A stretch of 64,000 nucleotides of DNA from Saccharopolyspora sp. NFXS83 (GCF_026241095.1 NZ_JAPFGB010000012.1:62001-126000); one strand, 5' to 3'; shown: positions 36,952 to 46,861, counted from the first letter of the stretch. The notes: generated by a model from the sequence alone, not told the origin. A program made the numbers and translations.

Positions 36952-37716
36952 TCAGTTGATGTGCGAGCCGCCGTTGATGTCGAAGGTGGCGCCGGTGATG
37001 TAGCCGACGGCGTCACCGGCGAGGAACGCGATGGTGGCGGCGACGTCGGTGGTGCGGCCGTTGCGCCCGACCGGCACGTCGGCGATCAGCTTCTCCTTGC
37101 GATCACCGGTCAGCAGGCCGCCGGTGATGTCGGTGTCGATGAGTCCGGGCGTGACCGCGTTGACCACGACCCCGTTCGCGCCGACCTCCCGCGCCAGCGC
37201 CTTGGTGAGGCCGAGCACGGCGGCCTTCGCCGCGGAGTAGTGCGAGCCGCCGAACACGCCGCCACCGCGCTGCGCGCTGACCGAGGAGACGTTGACGATG
37301 CGGCCGTACCCGCGCTCCACCAGGCCCGGCAGCACGCGCTGGGTCACCAGGTAGGTGCCGGTGACGTTGACCTTGAACACCAGGTCCCACTCCGCGGGTT
37401 CGATGTCCAGGAAGCGGGTGGGGCGGGTGATCCCCGCGTTGTTGACCAGGGCGGCGACCGCGGGAAGCTCCGAGGCTTCGACCGCGCCGACCGCGGCGTC
37501 CACCGACGCCTGATCGGTGACGTCGGCCTGCACGCCCAGCGCGCGGACGCCGTGCTCCTCGGCGACCAGGGCGGCGGTGCGCTGCGCGGCCTCGCCGTCG
37601 AGGTCGAGCACGGCGATGTCGAAGCCCGCGGCGGCGAGCTGGCGTGCGGTCTCCCGACCGATGCCGCGTTCCGAGCCTGCGCCGGTGATCAGGGCGGTGC
37701 GAGCGGATTCGGACAT
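36952..37716 (-). CDS. Short-chain dehydrogenase/reductase
   Basis: The 254-residue SDR has the cofactor motif TGAGSERGIGR, NNAG, and the catalytic Ser and YSAAK (SHYSAAKAA), with C-terminal GYITGATFDINGG. Asp at the end of strand 2 (VLDLD) favours NAD(H). It resembles FabG-like sugar or polyol dehydrogenases. The cassette suggests oxidation of a polyol or sugar acid to the ketose that the kinase would use; this is inferred. Confidence 0.87.
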   Translation of the reverse strand: MSESARTALITGAGSERGIGRETARQLAAAGFDIAVLDLDGEAAQRTAALVAEEHGVRALGVQADVTDQASVDAAVGAVEASELPAVAALVNNAGITRPTRFLDIEPAEWDLVFKVNVTGTYLVTQRVLPGLVERGYGRIVNVSSVSAQRGGGVFGGSHYSAAKAAVLGLTKALAREVGANGVVVNAVTPGLIDTDITGGLLTGDRKEKLIADVPVGRNGRTTDVAATIAFLAGDAVGYITGATFDINGGSHIN

Positions 37717-37810
37717 GCGGGTCCTCCAAAGCGGGTCGGATCTGCGGTCGGTCGCCAGGCTCGTGCGCTGACGCCGGAATCTGGGAGTGCGGCCGGGACT
37801 GACGCGCGGG

Positions 37811-38623
37811 TCAGCCGGCCAGCAGCGCGGCGATGTCCGCTCGTGCCGCCGCGGCCTCGGCGGGCCGGTCCTGCTCGGCGACGTCGTGGGTTTCGAGTTC
37901 GAGCACGTAGCGGCCGTCGTAGCCGTGCTCGCGCAGCGTCCGGACGACCCCGGCGAAGTCGGCTCGGCCGCGGCCGATGCTGAGGTTGATGTCGCCGGGT
38001 TCGGCGTCGCGGAAGTGCACGTGCTCGATGCGTTCGGCGAACTCCCGCGCGAAGGCGACCTCGTCGAACCCGCCCGCCACGACGTGGCTGACGTCGAAGA
38101 CGAAGCCCGCCGATGCCGCCGGAACCCGGTCCAGCAGCGCCTCGGCTCGCTCGGCCGTGTGGCAGAACCGGTAGTGGTGCAGCCCTTCGACCAGCAGCCG
38201 CACCCCGCTGTCGGCGGCGAGCCCGCCGAGCAGGCGCAAGCCGCGCGCGATCCGGTCGAGATCGGTGGCCTCGTCCACGAACGGTTCTCGGTGCTGGGCC
38301 CCGCACGGCACGATCATCGCCGCGTCCAGGCTCGCGGCGAGCCCGACCAGTGCCCGGCCGGAGTCGAGCAGGTCGTGCTCGCCGAGCCTCGGGTCGTTCA
38401 GCGGGCCGGGGTCCACGTTGATCGCCCAGGTGCGCAACCCGGACGCCCGGACCACGTCCACGAGCTCGTCCGCGGGCCCGGTCAGCGGAGTGGGTATGTG
38501 GTCGCAGACGCCGGGAAGGCCGCCGAGGTCGATGCCGTCGAAGCCGAGTTCCCGGATGACGGCGAGCGCTTCGCTCACCGGCCGCTGCCGGAACGAGATC
38601 GTCGAGCAGCCCAACTCCGGCAT
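37811..38623 (-). CDS. Sugar phosphate isomerase/epimerase (xylose isomerase-like TIM barrel)
   Basis: The 270-residue protein has the AP-endonuclease-2/xylose-isomerase fold: GCSTISFRQRPVSEALAVIRELGFDGIDL, a central metal-binding LVEGLHHY, FVFDVSHV, HVHFRD, and a final ELETHD. Metal ligands Glu, Asp, His and Glu are in the expected order. It is first in the leftward cassette and reads away from the GntR gene. The start at 38623 has GAGG and AAGGGG upstream. Confidence 0.85.
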   Translation of the reverse strand: MPELGCSTISFRQRPVSEALAVIRELGFDGIDLGGLPGVCDHIPTPLTGPADELVDVVRASGLRTWAINVDPGPLNDPRLGEHDLLDSGRALVGLAASLDAAMIVPCGAQHREPFVDEATDLDRIARGLRLLGGLAADSGVRLLVEGLHHYRFCHTAERAEALLDRVPAASAGFVFDVSHVVAGGFDEVAFAREFAERIEHVHFRDAEPGDINLSIGRGRADFAGVVRTLREHGYDGRYVLELETHDVAEQDRPAEAAAARADIAALLAG

Positions 38624-38673
38624 CTGCCTCACCCCTTCGTGCGTTAGGTAGCGCACAGTTAACGTCGCGTCTC

Positions 38674-38690
38674 GTTGACTGTCAACAGTC
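38674..38690. promoter_or_regulatory. Palindromic operator between GntR gene and catabolic cassette
   Basis: Two perfect palindromes overlap: GTTGAC-T-GTCAAC (38674-38686) and GACTGT-CA-ACAGTC (38677-38690). The position, in the divergent gap, and the size fit a GntR/FadR-type site. TTGACT within it could also be the -35 of the GntR gene, so binding would block its own promoter. Confidence 0.65.
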
Positions 38691-38758
38691 GACCGTTATT
38701 CGTCGAGGCGGAGGTGGATTACGATGGGCGCGACCACCAGCAGAGAGGCGATGCACAA

Positions 38759-39427
38759 GTGTCCCTGGATGTTCCGGCGCTCGGCGGCGTCGACCGGCAG
38801 ACCTTGCGCGAGCAGTCGTTGCGGAAGCTGCGCGAGGCGATCAGCAGCGGCCAGCTCGAACCCGGCAGGCGGCTGATCGAGACCGAGCTCAGCGATGCGC
38901 TCTCGGTCTCCAGGGGAACGCTGCGCGAAGCCCTGCGGCACCTGGTGCAGGAAGGGCTCGTGGTCGCCGACGAACGCGGCAAGCTGCTCGTGCGCGCCCT
39001 GACCACGGCCGAGGTGCGGGACATCTTCGCCGTGCGCGCCGCCTTGGAATCACTGGCGGTGGAGGCGCTCTGCGATGCGCCCGACCGGAGCGCGAGCGTC
39101 GCCGAGCTCCGCGAATCGGTGGACCGGCTGCGGGACCTCGACCAGAGCATGGCGACGCTGGTCGAAGCCGACCTGGCCTTCCACCAGCGGATGTGCGAGC
39201 TCACGGGCAACGCCGCGCTGGTGCAGTCCTGGCAGCACATCTCCGGACTCACCCGGGCCACCATCGTCCGCTCCGGGCCGGAGTTGGCCGTGCGCAACAT
39301 GGCCTGGCAGCGGCATTCCCCGATCGTGGACGCCATCGAGGCCGGGGACTCCACCAAGGCCCGCGAGGTCGTGCGCGAGCACATGCGGGAAACGGCGGAG
39401 CGGATCGTGTCGGTTCTGCAGGACTGA
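38759..39427 (+). CDS. GntR family regulator (FadR/FCD type)
   Basis: The 222-residue protein has the winged helix LREQSLRKLREAISSGQLEPG...LIETELSDALSVSRGTLREALRHLVQEGLV, and an FCD ligand domain with D-x-x-FH (EADLAFHQRM) and HSPIVDAIEAGD. It most likely controls the divergent cassette in response to its substrate. The upstream frame is open to 38675, but that start lies in the operator. The GTG at 38759 gives the usual length, with GAGAGG 10 nt upstream. Confidence 0.87.
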   Translation: MSLDVPALGGVDRQTLREQSLRKLREAISSGQLEPGRRLIETELSDALSVSRGTLREALRHLVQEGLVVADERGKLLVRALTTAEVRDIFAVRAALESLAVEALCDAPDRSASVAELRESVDRLRDLDQSMATLVEADLAFHQRMCELTGNAALVQSWQHISGLTRATIVRSGPELAVRNMAWQRHSPIVDAIEAGDSTKAREVVREHMRETAERIVSVLQD

Positions 39428-39468
39428 CCGGGACCGGCGCCCCCCCTGCCAGGTGCCGGAGCCGCGCC

Positions 39469-39474
39469 TATCCT
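39469..39474 (+). promoter_or_regulatory. -10 box (TATCCT) of the methyltransferase gene
   Basis: TATCCT is followed by 6 nt and ATG at 39481, consistent with a leaderless transcript; no ribosome site is seen. Confidence 0.45.
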
Positions 39475-39480
39475 GCCCGC

Positions 39481-40479
39481 ATGGCCTCTGAGCCGGTGGA
39501 CGTCTGGGCGATGGCCGACCTGGTCACGCCCTTCGCCGTGCGGACCGTGGCCACGCTGCGAGTGGCCGACATCGTCCAGGACGGCCCGGTCCCGCTCGAC
39601 GAGATCGCGAAGCGGTCCGAGACCCGAGCCGATCCGCTCGGCCGGGTGCTGCGATTCCTGGTGCGGCGCGGGGTCTTCACCGAGACCGAACCGGACGTGT
39701 TCGGCCCCAACGAGGCTTCCCGCTCGTTGCAGAGCGACGCGCCGGGCGGGAGCCGGGAGTGGCTCGACCTCGACGGGGCCGTCGGCCGCGCCGACCTGGC
39801 CTTCGTGGAGCTCATCGAGCAGGTCCGCGGGCGCCACCCCGCCTACCGGGCCGCGTTCGGGCGCTCGTTCTGGGAAGACCTGGCGCACAGCCCGCAGTTG
39901 TCGGACTCCTTCGACGACCTGATGGAGACCAAGTCCGGCGAGTTCGTCCCGTCCGTGGCTGCGTCGCTGGCGTGGGACCGCTTCGACCAGGTCACCGATG
40001 TGGGCGGCGGCAAGGGCGTGCTCGTCGCCGAGATCTTGGAGCGCTATCCCGCGGTGCGCGGCACGGTCGTGGACCTGGCCGGTCCGGCCCGTGCCGCGGA
40101 GGACTACCTGGAATCCCGCGGCGTGCGGAACCGGGCGGACGTGGTGGTCGGCAACTTCTTCGACCCGTTGCCCGCCGGTGCCGACGCCTACGTGCTGTGC
40201 GACGTCCTCGGCGACTGGGAGGACGAGGACGCCGTGCGGATCCTGACCCGCTGCGCCGAGGCGGCGGGCCCGGAGAGCAGCGTGATCATCATCGAGCTGC
40301 TGCCCGACCCGGATGGCGAGTTCACCGAGATGGACCTGCGGATGATGATCTACGTGGGCGGCCGGATGCGCGATCTGGACCGGACGGAGCGGATCACCGC
40401 CGCCGCCGGGCTGTTCGTCGCCGCCGTCACGCCGCTCGACGACGGCCACGGCATCATCGAATGCCTTCCCGACCGCTGA
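39481..40479 (+). CDS. SAM-dependent O-methyltransferase-like protein
   Basis: The 332-residue protein has the plant/antibiotic O-methyltransferase layout. An N-terminal winged-helix dimerisation domain (about 10-90) is followed by the SAM motif VTDVGGGKGVLVAEIL, VVDLAG, and a C-terminal DLRMMIYVGGRMRDLDR. This family methylates small-molecule hydroxyls; the substrate is unknown. Its last 26 nt overlap the end of the opposite MOSC gene. Confidence 0.85.
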   Translation: MASEPVDVWAMADLVTPFAVRTVATLRVADIVQDGPVPLDEIAKRSETRADPLGRVLRFLVRRGVFTETEPDVFGPNEASRSLQSDAPGGSREWLDLDGAVGRADLAFVELIEQVRGRHPAYRAAFGRSFWEDLAHSPQLSDSFDDLMETKSGEFVPSVAASLAWDRFDQVTDVGGGKGVLVAEILERYPAVRGTVVDLAGPARAAEDYLESRGVRNRADVVVGNFFDPLPAGADAYVLCDVLGDWEDEDAVRILTRCAEAAGPESSVIIIELLPDPDGEFTEMDLRMMIYVGGRMRDLDRTERITAAAGLFVAAVTPLDDGHGIIECLPDR

Positions 40480-41104
40480 GTTCCGCGAGCCCGAGCGACG
40501 CCCGCCACTTCTCCGGCAGATCCGCGGCGGCAGCCGCGACGTGCTCCTTGCGCTCCCGGTCTCCCATGCCCAGCGCGAGCACGTCGGCGACCGTGACCAG
40601 GTGGTCGGGCCTGCTGAGCACCTCGACCGGATCGTCCGCGGTGATCTCACCGGCCCGTTCCACCGCGAGGTAGGCGCCGGGACGCCCGACCTCGGCGAAG
40701 CGCTTCACCAAGCCCTCGACGTCCCAGAACCCGGCGAAGACCCGGCACGGGGTGCGCGGCCCGGTCACGCGCAGCACCGCGCCGCCGACCCGCCACCGTT
40801 CTCCGACCAGCGCGGAGCTGGAGTCGCAGCCGCTCAGGCTCAGGTTCTCGCCCGCGTTGCCGGGCACGAGTTCCTTGCCCAGCTCCACCGACCAGAACCG
40901 GAGATCCTCGACGTCGAAGGCGTAGGCGGCCTGGTACCAGGCGCCGTGGTGCTTGGTGTCGATCACGCGATCACCACCCACCCCGGTCTCGGTGAACCGG
41001 ATCGGGCCGGGCACCGGCCGCTTGTCGATGCCCGTGCTGCCCATGCGGCCGGTCCACTGGCCGGTCCGGAGCACGGCGACGTTCACTGACTGCACATGAC
41101 CCAC
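40454..41104 (-). CDS. MOSC domain protein (YiiM-like)
   Basis: The 216-residue protein has VNVAVLRTG, GVGGDRVIDTKHHGAWYQAAYAFD, the MOSC core GNAGENLSLSG, and the conserved Cys in GPRTPCRVFAGF. YiiM-type MOSC proteins bind the molybdenum cofactor and reduce N-hydroxylated compounds. The GTG start lies 6 nt after TAGGTT, a leaderless arrangement. It converges with the methyltransferase gene, tail to tail. Confidence 0.88.
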   Translation of the reverse strand: MGHVQSVNVAVLRTGQWTGRMGSTGIDKRPVPGPIRFTETGVGGDRVIDTKHHGAWYQAAYAFDVEDLRFWSVELGKELVPGNAGENLSLSGCDSSSALVGERWRVGGAVLRVTGPRTPCRVFAGFWDVEGLVKRFAEVGRPGAYLAVERAGEITADDPVEVLSRPDHLVTVADVLALGMGDRERKEHVAAAAADLPEKWRASLGLAELSGREGIR

Positions 41105-41110
41105 CGGGTC

Positions 41111-41116
41111 AACCTA
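41111..41116 (-). promoter_or_regulatory. -10 box (TAGGTT) of the MOSC gene
   Basis: On the minus strand TAGGTT is followed by GACCCG and the GTG start, so the mRNA should be leaderless. Confidence 0.45.
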
Positions 41117-41171
41117 TGTGCGCCGAGCCTGGCGACGCACCCGGATTTCGCCCACACTCCGCCGAATCCCG

Positions 41172-41202
41172 CAGCGAACAGGCCGCTGAGGTTCCGCTGA
41201 GC
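41172..41202 (+). repeat. Dispersed intergenic repeat, end fragment (copy D)
   Basis: CAGCGAACAGGCCGCTGAGG followed by TTCCGCTGAGC matches the end block of copies A and B (GCTGAGGTTCCGC at 41185-41197). The upstream part of the repeat is missing here. Confidence 0.55.
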
Positions 41203-41231
41203 ACCGGCGCGAGCCCGCCGGGAAGAAGTTC

Positions 41232-42284
41232 TCAGGACAAGCGGGTGCGCGCGGCGTCGAGCGCGTTCTTGGCCTGCTCGTCGAGCGTCCGAACCAGTTC
41301 GGCGGCGGGCAGCGGAGTCGCCTGCGCGTAGGTCTGCCCCGCCCACAGCGACATCGCCTCCGGATCCCCGGCTGCGCTCGCCGCACCCCGCACCGGTTTC
41401 GTCAGGTGGTGCAGCTGCGGATAGGCGGCCGGGGCATGCGGACCGTGCTCCTGCAGGAACCGGTTGACCAAGCCGCGCGCCGGGCGCCCGCTGAACGCGC
41501 GGGTGATCGCGGTACCCCTGGTTCCGGCCGCGAGCTCCGCGCGCTGCGCGGGCGCGGTCCCCGCCTCGTCGGAGAGCAGGAACGCCGTACCGAGCTGCGC
41601 CGCCACCGCACCGGCCGAGAGCACCGCGGCCACGTCCGCGCCCGACACGATGCCCCCGGCGCCGATCAGCGGGAGATCGACCGCTCCGGAGATCACCCGC
41701 AGTGCACCGAGCAGGCCGAACAACTCCCCACCGGCCGCGGAATCCGCGTCGTCGTCGAACACCGCGCGGTGTCCGCCCGCCTCGGCACCCTGCACGCACA
41801 GCAGGTCGACCCCGGCTGCGGCGGCCCGCCGCGCCTCCGCGGGAGTGGTGACCGTGCAGATCACCTGCGCGCCAGCCCCGCGCAGACGATCCACGGTGGA
41901 CTTCTCAGGGCAGCCGAAGGTCAACGACACCACGGGAATCCGTTCGGCGATCACCAGCTCGACCTTCGCCTGGTACAGATCGTCGTCCCAGTGCCCGGAT
42001 CCCGCCCGCACGCCGTAGCGCTCGGCCTCGGCCGCGACCCGCTCCCGGTAGTCGCCCAGGTCGAGGTCGGCTCGCCGCCCCGGAACGAACAGGTTCACCC
42101 CGAACGGCTCGTCGGTGAGCTCGCGCACCCGCCGGATCTGCCCGGCCAGCGCCTCTTCCGCGAGGTAGCCCGCCGCCAGGAAACCGAATCCGCCCGCGCC
42201 ACCGACAGCCGCCACCAGTTCGGGAGTGGAGATCCCGCCCGCCATCGGCGCCGCGATCACCGGAGAAGTCCGCCGCTCGATCAT
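41232..42284 (-). CDS. Nitronate monooxygenase family protein
   Basis: The 350-residue FMN TIM-barrel protein has IAAPMAGGISTPELVAAVGGAGGFGFLAAGY, VSLTFGCP, VQGAEAGGHR and GAGGIVSGADVAAVLSAGAVAAQLGTAFL. These are the class I nitronate monooxygenase/2-nitropropane dioxygenase motifs. In Streptomyces a related gene lies near dnaJ and the HIT gene; here it stands alone. The ATG follows TAGGGT by 6 nt. Confidence 0.9.
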   Translation of the reverse strand: MIERRTSPVIAAPMAGGISTPELVAAVGGAGGFGFLAAGYLAEEALAGQIRRVRELTDEPFGVNLFVPGRRADLDLGDYRERVAAEAERYGVRAGSGHWDDDLYQAKVELVIAERIPVVSLTFGCPEKSTVDRLRGAGAQVICTVTTPAEARRAAAAGVDLLCVQGAEAGGHRAVFDDDADSAAGGELFGLLGALRVISGAVDLPLIGAGGIVSGADVAAVLSAGAVAAQLGTAFLLSDEAGTAPAQRAELAAGTRGTAITRAFSGRPARGLVNRFLQEHGPHAPAAYPQLHHLTKPVRGAASAAGDPEAMSLWAGQTYAQATPLPAAELVRTLDEQAKNALDAARTRLS

Positions 42285-42674
42285 GCCCGGACCCTAGTGT
42301 TCACGAGGCCGCCGCGCGATCACCGCTGCCCGGCTCGTGAGGGAACCCACGCGGGAACGGGTTCGCCGACCTCGCACCGCGGACACCGGGCGAGCCCGGA
42401 CAGCACCGCCGCGCTCGGCCGATCTGCGCGATGACTTCGGTCCGCGCGCCCCGAACGACCCGAAGCACCCGACGCGTGCCGCCGACCCGCCGACCGAGTT
42501 GAGCGGCTCGGTCAACGCGCACCGCGCCACCTCCGAAGGTCTGTGCCACGGGACACGAGTTCACCGAACGTGTACCGAACGGGAAAACGAGCTGTAAACG
42601 ACCTTGCCCCTCGTCATCGCGGCGGCGAATCTCTTGGCACATCAGGCAATCCACATCGAGAACAGGTGATCCAC
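42285..42674. other. Divergent spacer; no gene seen
   Basis: About 390 nt between the nitronate monooxygenase and the secreted peptide gene. It holds the leaderless -10 of the former. A direct repeat ACCGAACG (42563-42570 and 42574-42581) lies about 95 nt before the peptide gene and may be a regulator site. Frames give Arg/Pro-rich translations without domains. Confidence 0.5.
42291..42296 (-). promoter_or_regulatory. -10 box (TAGGGT) of the nitronate monooxygenase gene
   Basis: On the minus strand TAGGGT, then 6 nt, then ATG at 42284. No Shine-Dalgarno is present. Confidence 0.45.
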
Positions 42675-42893
42675 ATGAACACGACCACCGAGCAGAACAC
42701 CGCCGCCGAGCCCCGCGCGCGTCTCCGGCGCTTCGCGTTCGCCGCCGTCGCAGTCCCCACCCTCATGGTCGGCCTCGCGCTCCCGGCGAACGCCGCGGAA
42801 CTGACGCCGATCGCCGAGGCGCTGGACGCGACGCTGGCCGACACCCTGTCCTCGATCGGCGCGGCGCTGGACGCGCTGGGCCTGGCAGCCTGA
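42675..42893 (+). CDS. Small secreted peptide
   Basis: The 72-residue precursor has a charged N-terminus (1-24) and a hydrophobic core (AFAAVAVPTLMVGLALP). A likely signal peptidase I site follows in PANA-AE. The mature part of about 32 residues, ELTPIAEALDATLADTLSS then IGAALDALGLAA, is acidic, lacks Cys, and could form an amphipathic helix. The ATG has AGGTGA 5 nt upstream. I do not recognise a family. Confidence 0.7.
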   Translation: MNTTTEQNTAAEPRARLRRFAFAAVAVPTLMVGLALPANAAELTPIAEALDATLADTLSSIGAALDALGLAA

Positions 42894-43026
42894 TCCGGCG
42901 CACCGGCGGGCGCACCTCGCGCGCGTCCTGGTGAACCGATCGGCCCACTCGAGCGGGGCGGGAACCCGGCGCGGATTCCCGCCCCGCTCCCGTGCGCCGA
43001 TCGTCCGCGGGAACAACGGCCCGCCT

Positions 43027-43590
43027 TCATGGTCGTAGCCCCGCCACCAGGTCCGATGCGGTGAGCTTGACGGGGAACGGGCGCTGCACCTCGAACACCT
43101 CGTCGTTGCGCACGCGGGCGATCCGCTGATAACCGGACCCGCCCACGAGCTCCCACGCCGCGATCTCGGGCTCCTCCAGATCAGGGTCCACCAGCCAGAA
43201 GAACCGCACGCCCAGCTTCGCGTAGATCGCCTTCTTCAACGTCGTGTCCTTGAGCCTGCTGCTCGCCGATACCACCTCGACCGCGAGCTCCGGCGCCGCG
43301 GGCAGGTTCCGCAGCGTGAGATCGTCGTGGCGCGCCACCAGGACGTCGGGCCGCAACTCCGTGAACGGATCCGGCCGCACCGCGAACGGCGCGGCGAGCA
43401 CCCGGTACTCCGAGGTGCAGGCGATGTGCAGCTGCGAGGCCAACTCCACCACCGCAGCCTGGTGCGGCCACCCCGGGGCCGCGCTCACCATCAGGTCGCC
43501 GTCGATCAGCTCGTAACGCCGGCCGTCCTCCGGCGAACCCTCCAGGTCGTGCACGCTGAACGGCCGTCCCGCTCCCGATTCGATCCGCAT
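43027..43590 (-). CDS. Uma2 family (DUF820) putative endonuclease
   Basis: The 187-residue protein has the Uma2 PD-(D/E)xK pattern: GRRYELIDGDLMVSAAPGWPHQ, FTELRPDVLVARHDD, PELAVEVVSASSRLKDTTLKKAIYAKLGVRFFWLVDPD. The catalytic Asp, Glu and downstream Lys are visible. These proteins are frequent in actinobacteria; nuclease action is predicted from fold and biological role is unknown. AAGGGG lies 8 nt before the ATG at 43590. Confidence 0.82.
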   Translation of the reverse strand: MRIESGAGRPFSVHDLEGSPEDGRRYELIDGDLMVSAAPGWPHQAAVVELASQLHIACTSEYRVLAAPFAVRPDPFTELRPDVLVARHDDLTLRNLPAAPELAVEVVSASSRLKDTTLKKAIYAKLGVRFFWLVDPDLEEPEIAAWELVGGSGYQRIARVRNDEVFEVQRPFPVKLTASDLVAGLRP

Positions 43591-43702
43591 GATCGTCACC
43601 CCTTCCGCTGGTGCCTGCTGCCCCGTCGGCGCGGGCGCCGACGAGAACCGGTCTGCGATGAAGAGGGACGAACCCGCCGATCTGATACAGCCGTCACCAG
43701 AA

Positions 43703-43778
43703 GGTGTGAGCGCAAAAAGTGGGCGGGAATCCCCATCGGAGATTCCCGCCCACTCGCACCATTGCGATCACTCACACC
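43703..43778 (-). terminator. Nested inverted repeat, probable aceA terminator
   Basis: AGTGGGCGGGAATC (43718-43731) pairs perfectly over 14 bp with GATTCCCGCCCACT (43741-43754), loop 9 nt. On the minus strand it is followed by TTTT. An outer 8-bp pair GGTGTGAG/CTCACACC (43703-43710, 43771-43778) encloses it. It lies about 180 nt after the aceA stop. The rest of the 366-nt gap holds no gene I can support. Confidence 0.75.
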
Positions 43779-43956
43779 CCGCCACAGGGCCGCTGGTGCG
43801 TCTGGGGTGAGCGCTCCCGCGACGAAACGCTCAACCGTTTTGCAGTGCGGAGGCGGGCACCGAGGTGCCCGGCGCGGCAGGTCCCGGCCGCCGCTGGCCG
43901 GAACCGCCGCTCCCCCGCTCGATCCGACGCCCCCGAGGCGCCGGATCACGTCGCGA

Positions 43957-45279
<1,323 letters not shown>

Positions 45280-45355
45280 GGTTCTTCCCCTTCCGGGATG
45301 TTCGTTGCGGCGTTGCTGAACCCAGTGTTGCCGGAGAACCAGCCCGTTCCGAGAA

Positions 45356-45373
45356 GAAATCCATGGAAATTTC
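45356..45373. promoter_or_regulatory. AT-rich palindrome, candidate RamB operator
   Basis: GAAAT-N8-ATTTC centred on CCATGG lies in the only AT-rich stretch of the aceA-ramB gap (about 45354-45390), 15 nt before the ramB -10 box. The position would let a bound regulator affect both promoters. Confidence 0.5.
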
Positions 45374-45387
45374 GTAGATTTTTCTGC

Positions 45388-45393
45388 TAACAT
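45388..45393 (+). promoter_or_regulatory. -10 box (TAACAT) of the RamB-like gene
   Basis: TAACAT is followed by 7 nt and the ATG at 45401, giving a leaderless mRNA. It abuts the palindrome at 45356-45373, so autoregulation is plausible. Confidence 0.5.
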
Positions 45394-45400
45394 CAACGAC

Positions 45401-46861
45401 ATGGCCGAGTTCGCCTCTGAAGAAGACCGTAATTTTTCCACCGACCAAGACCTTCTGGTCTTCGGGCAGCGGTTGCGCCACCTGCGCCGCGCCGCCGGGC
45501 TCACCCTCGTTGAGCTGGGCGAACGCGTTGGCCGCGCACCCTCGCAGCTGTCCCTGCTGGAGAACGGGCACCGCGAGCCGAAGCTCTCGCTGCTGCGCGG
45601 GCTGGCGGACGCGCTCGGCAGCTCGGTGGACGAACTGATGTCGAAAAAACCGCCGAACCGTCGCGCGGAGCTCGAGATCGCCGTCGAGCAGGCCCAACTC
45701 GACCCGCTGTACCAGCGGCTGGACGTGCCACCGCTGAAGGTGGGCAAGCGCGTGCCTACGGAGGCGCTGGAGCACGTGCTCGCGCTCTACGACGAGCTGA
45801 AGCGCCGGGAAACCAAGCAGGTCGCCACCCCGGAGGAAGCGCGCAAAGCGAACGCCGAGCTGCGGCGGATGATGCGCGAGCACGGCAACTACTTCCCGGA
45901 CATCGAGAAGGCCGCCTCCGGCATCCTCGACCGGGTCGGCTACCACGGCGGCGCGCTCTCCGAGGGCCTCATCCAGTCCATCGCCACGCATATGGGTTAC
46001 GGCCTGCGGTTCGTCACCGACCTGCCGCGGTCGGTGCGCTCGATCACCGACCTGCGCCACAGCAGGATCTTCCTGCGCCGGGAATCGCTGGGCATGCACA
46101 GCCCGCGCACCATCCTGCTGCAGACCCTGGGGCACCTGACCCTCGGCCACAGCCAGCCGCGGGACTTCGCGGACTTCCTGCGGCAGCGGGTGGAGGCGAA
46201 CTACTTCGCCGCGGCCGTGCTGATGCCGGAGCGGACGGCGGTCAGCTACCTCAAGCAGGCCAAGGCGGATCGCGACCTGGCGGTGGAGGACCTGCGGGAC
46301 GTGTTCTCGGTGTCCTACGAGATGGCCGCGCACCGGTTCACCAACCTCGCGACGCAGTACCTGGACCTGGTCTGCCACTTCGTGCGCAACGACGAGACCG
46401 GCATCATCTACAAGGCGTACGAGAACGACGGCCTCGTCTTCCCCACCGACCCGGCGGGCGCCATCGAGGGCCAGCGGATGTGCCGGCACTGGGCCGGGCG
46501 CACGGTCTTCGCGTCGCCGGACCGGTACTCGACGCACTACCAGTACACCGACAAGCCAGGAGCAACTCACTGGTGCGTGGCGCACGTGGACCCGAACCGG
46601 GGCCGCGATTTCGCGATCACGCTGGGAGTGCCCTACACCGAGTCCCGCTGGTTCCGCGGGCGCGAGACCACGAACCACTCGAAGTCGCGCTGCCCCAACG
46701 GCGAGTGCTGCCAGCGCCCGCCGACGGAGCTCTCGAACCGGTGGCAGGGCATGGTCTGGCCGTCAGCGCGGGCGCACTCCCACGTGCTCTCAGCATTGCC
46801 GTCCGGAACGTTCCCCGGCGTGGACGAAGCCGACGTCTACTCCTTCCTCGAATCCCACTGA
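45401..46861 (+). CDS. ramB: RamB-like regulator of acetate metabolism
   Basis: The 486-residue protein has an XRE helix-turn-helix (about 22-80; [32 protein letters not shown]). A central ImmA/IrrE-like region has [10 protein letters not shown] but no HEXXH zinc site (TLGHLTLGH instead). A C-terminal short-chain acyl-CoA-sensing domain contains [24 protein letters not shown] and [11 protein letters not shown]. This matches RamB/ScfR regulators, which control aceA and related genes. It is divergent from aceA. Confidence 0.9.
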   Translation: MAEFASEEDRNFSTDQDLLVFGQRLRHLRRAAGLTLVELGERVGRAPSQLSLLENGHREPKLSLLRGLADALGSSVDELMSKKPPNRRAELEIAVEQAQLDPLYQRLDVPPLKVGKRVPTEALEHVLALYDELKRRETKQVATPEEARKANAELRRMMREHGNYFPDIEKAASGILDRVGYHGGALSEGLIQSIATHMGYGLRFVTDLPRSVRSITDLRHSRIFLRRESLGMHSPRTILLQTLGHLTLGHSQPRDFADFLRQRVEANYFAAAVLMPERTAVSYLKQAKADRDLAVEDLRDVFSVSYEMAAHRFTNLATQYLDLVCHFVRNDETGIIYKAYENDGLVFPTDPAGAIEGQRMCRHWAGRTVFASPDRYSTHYQYTDKPGATHWCVAHVDPNRGRDFAITLGVPYTESRWFRGRETTNHSKSRCPNGECCQRPPTELSNRWQGMVWPSARAHSHVLSALPSGTFPGVDEADVYSFLESH

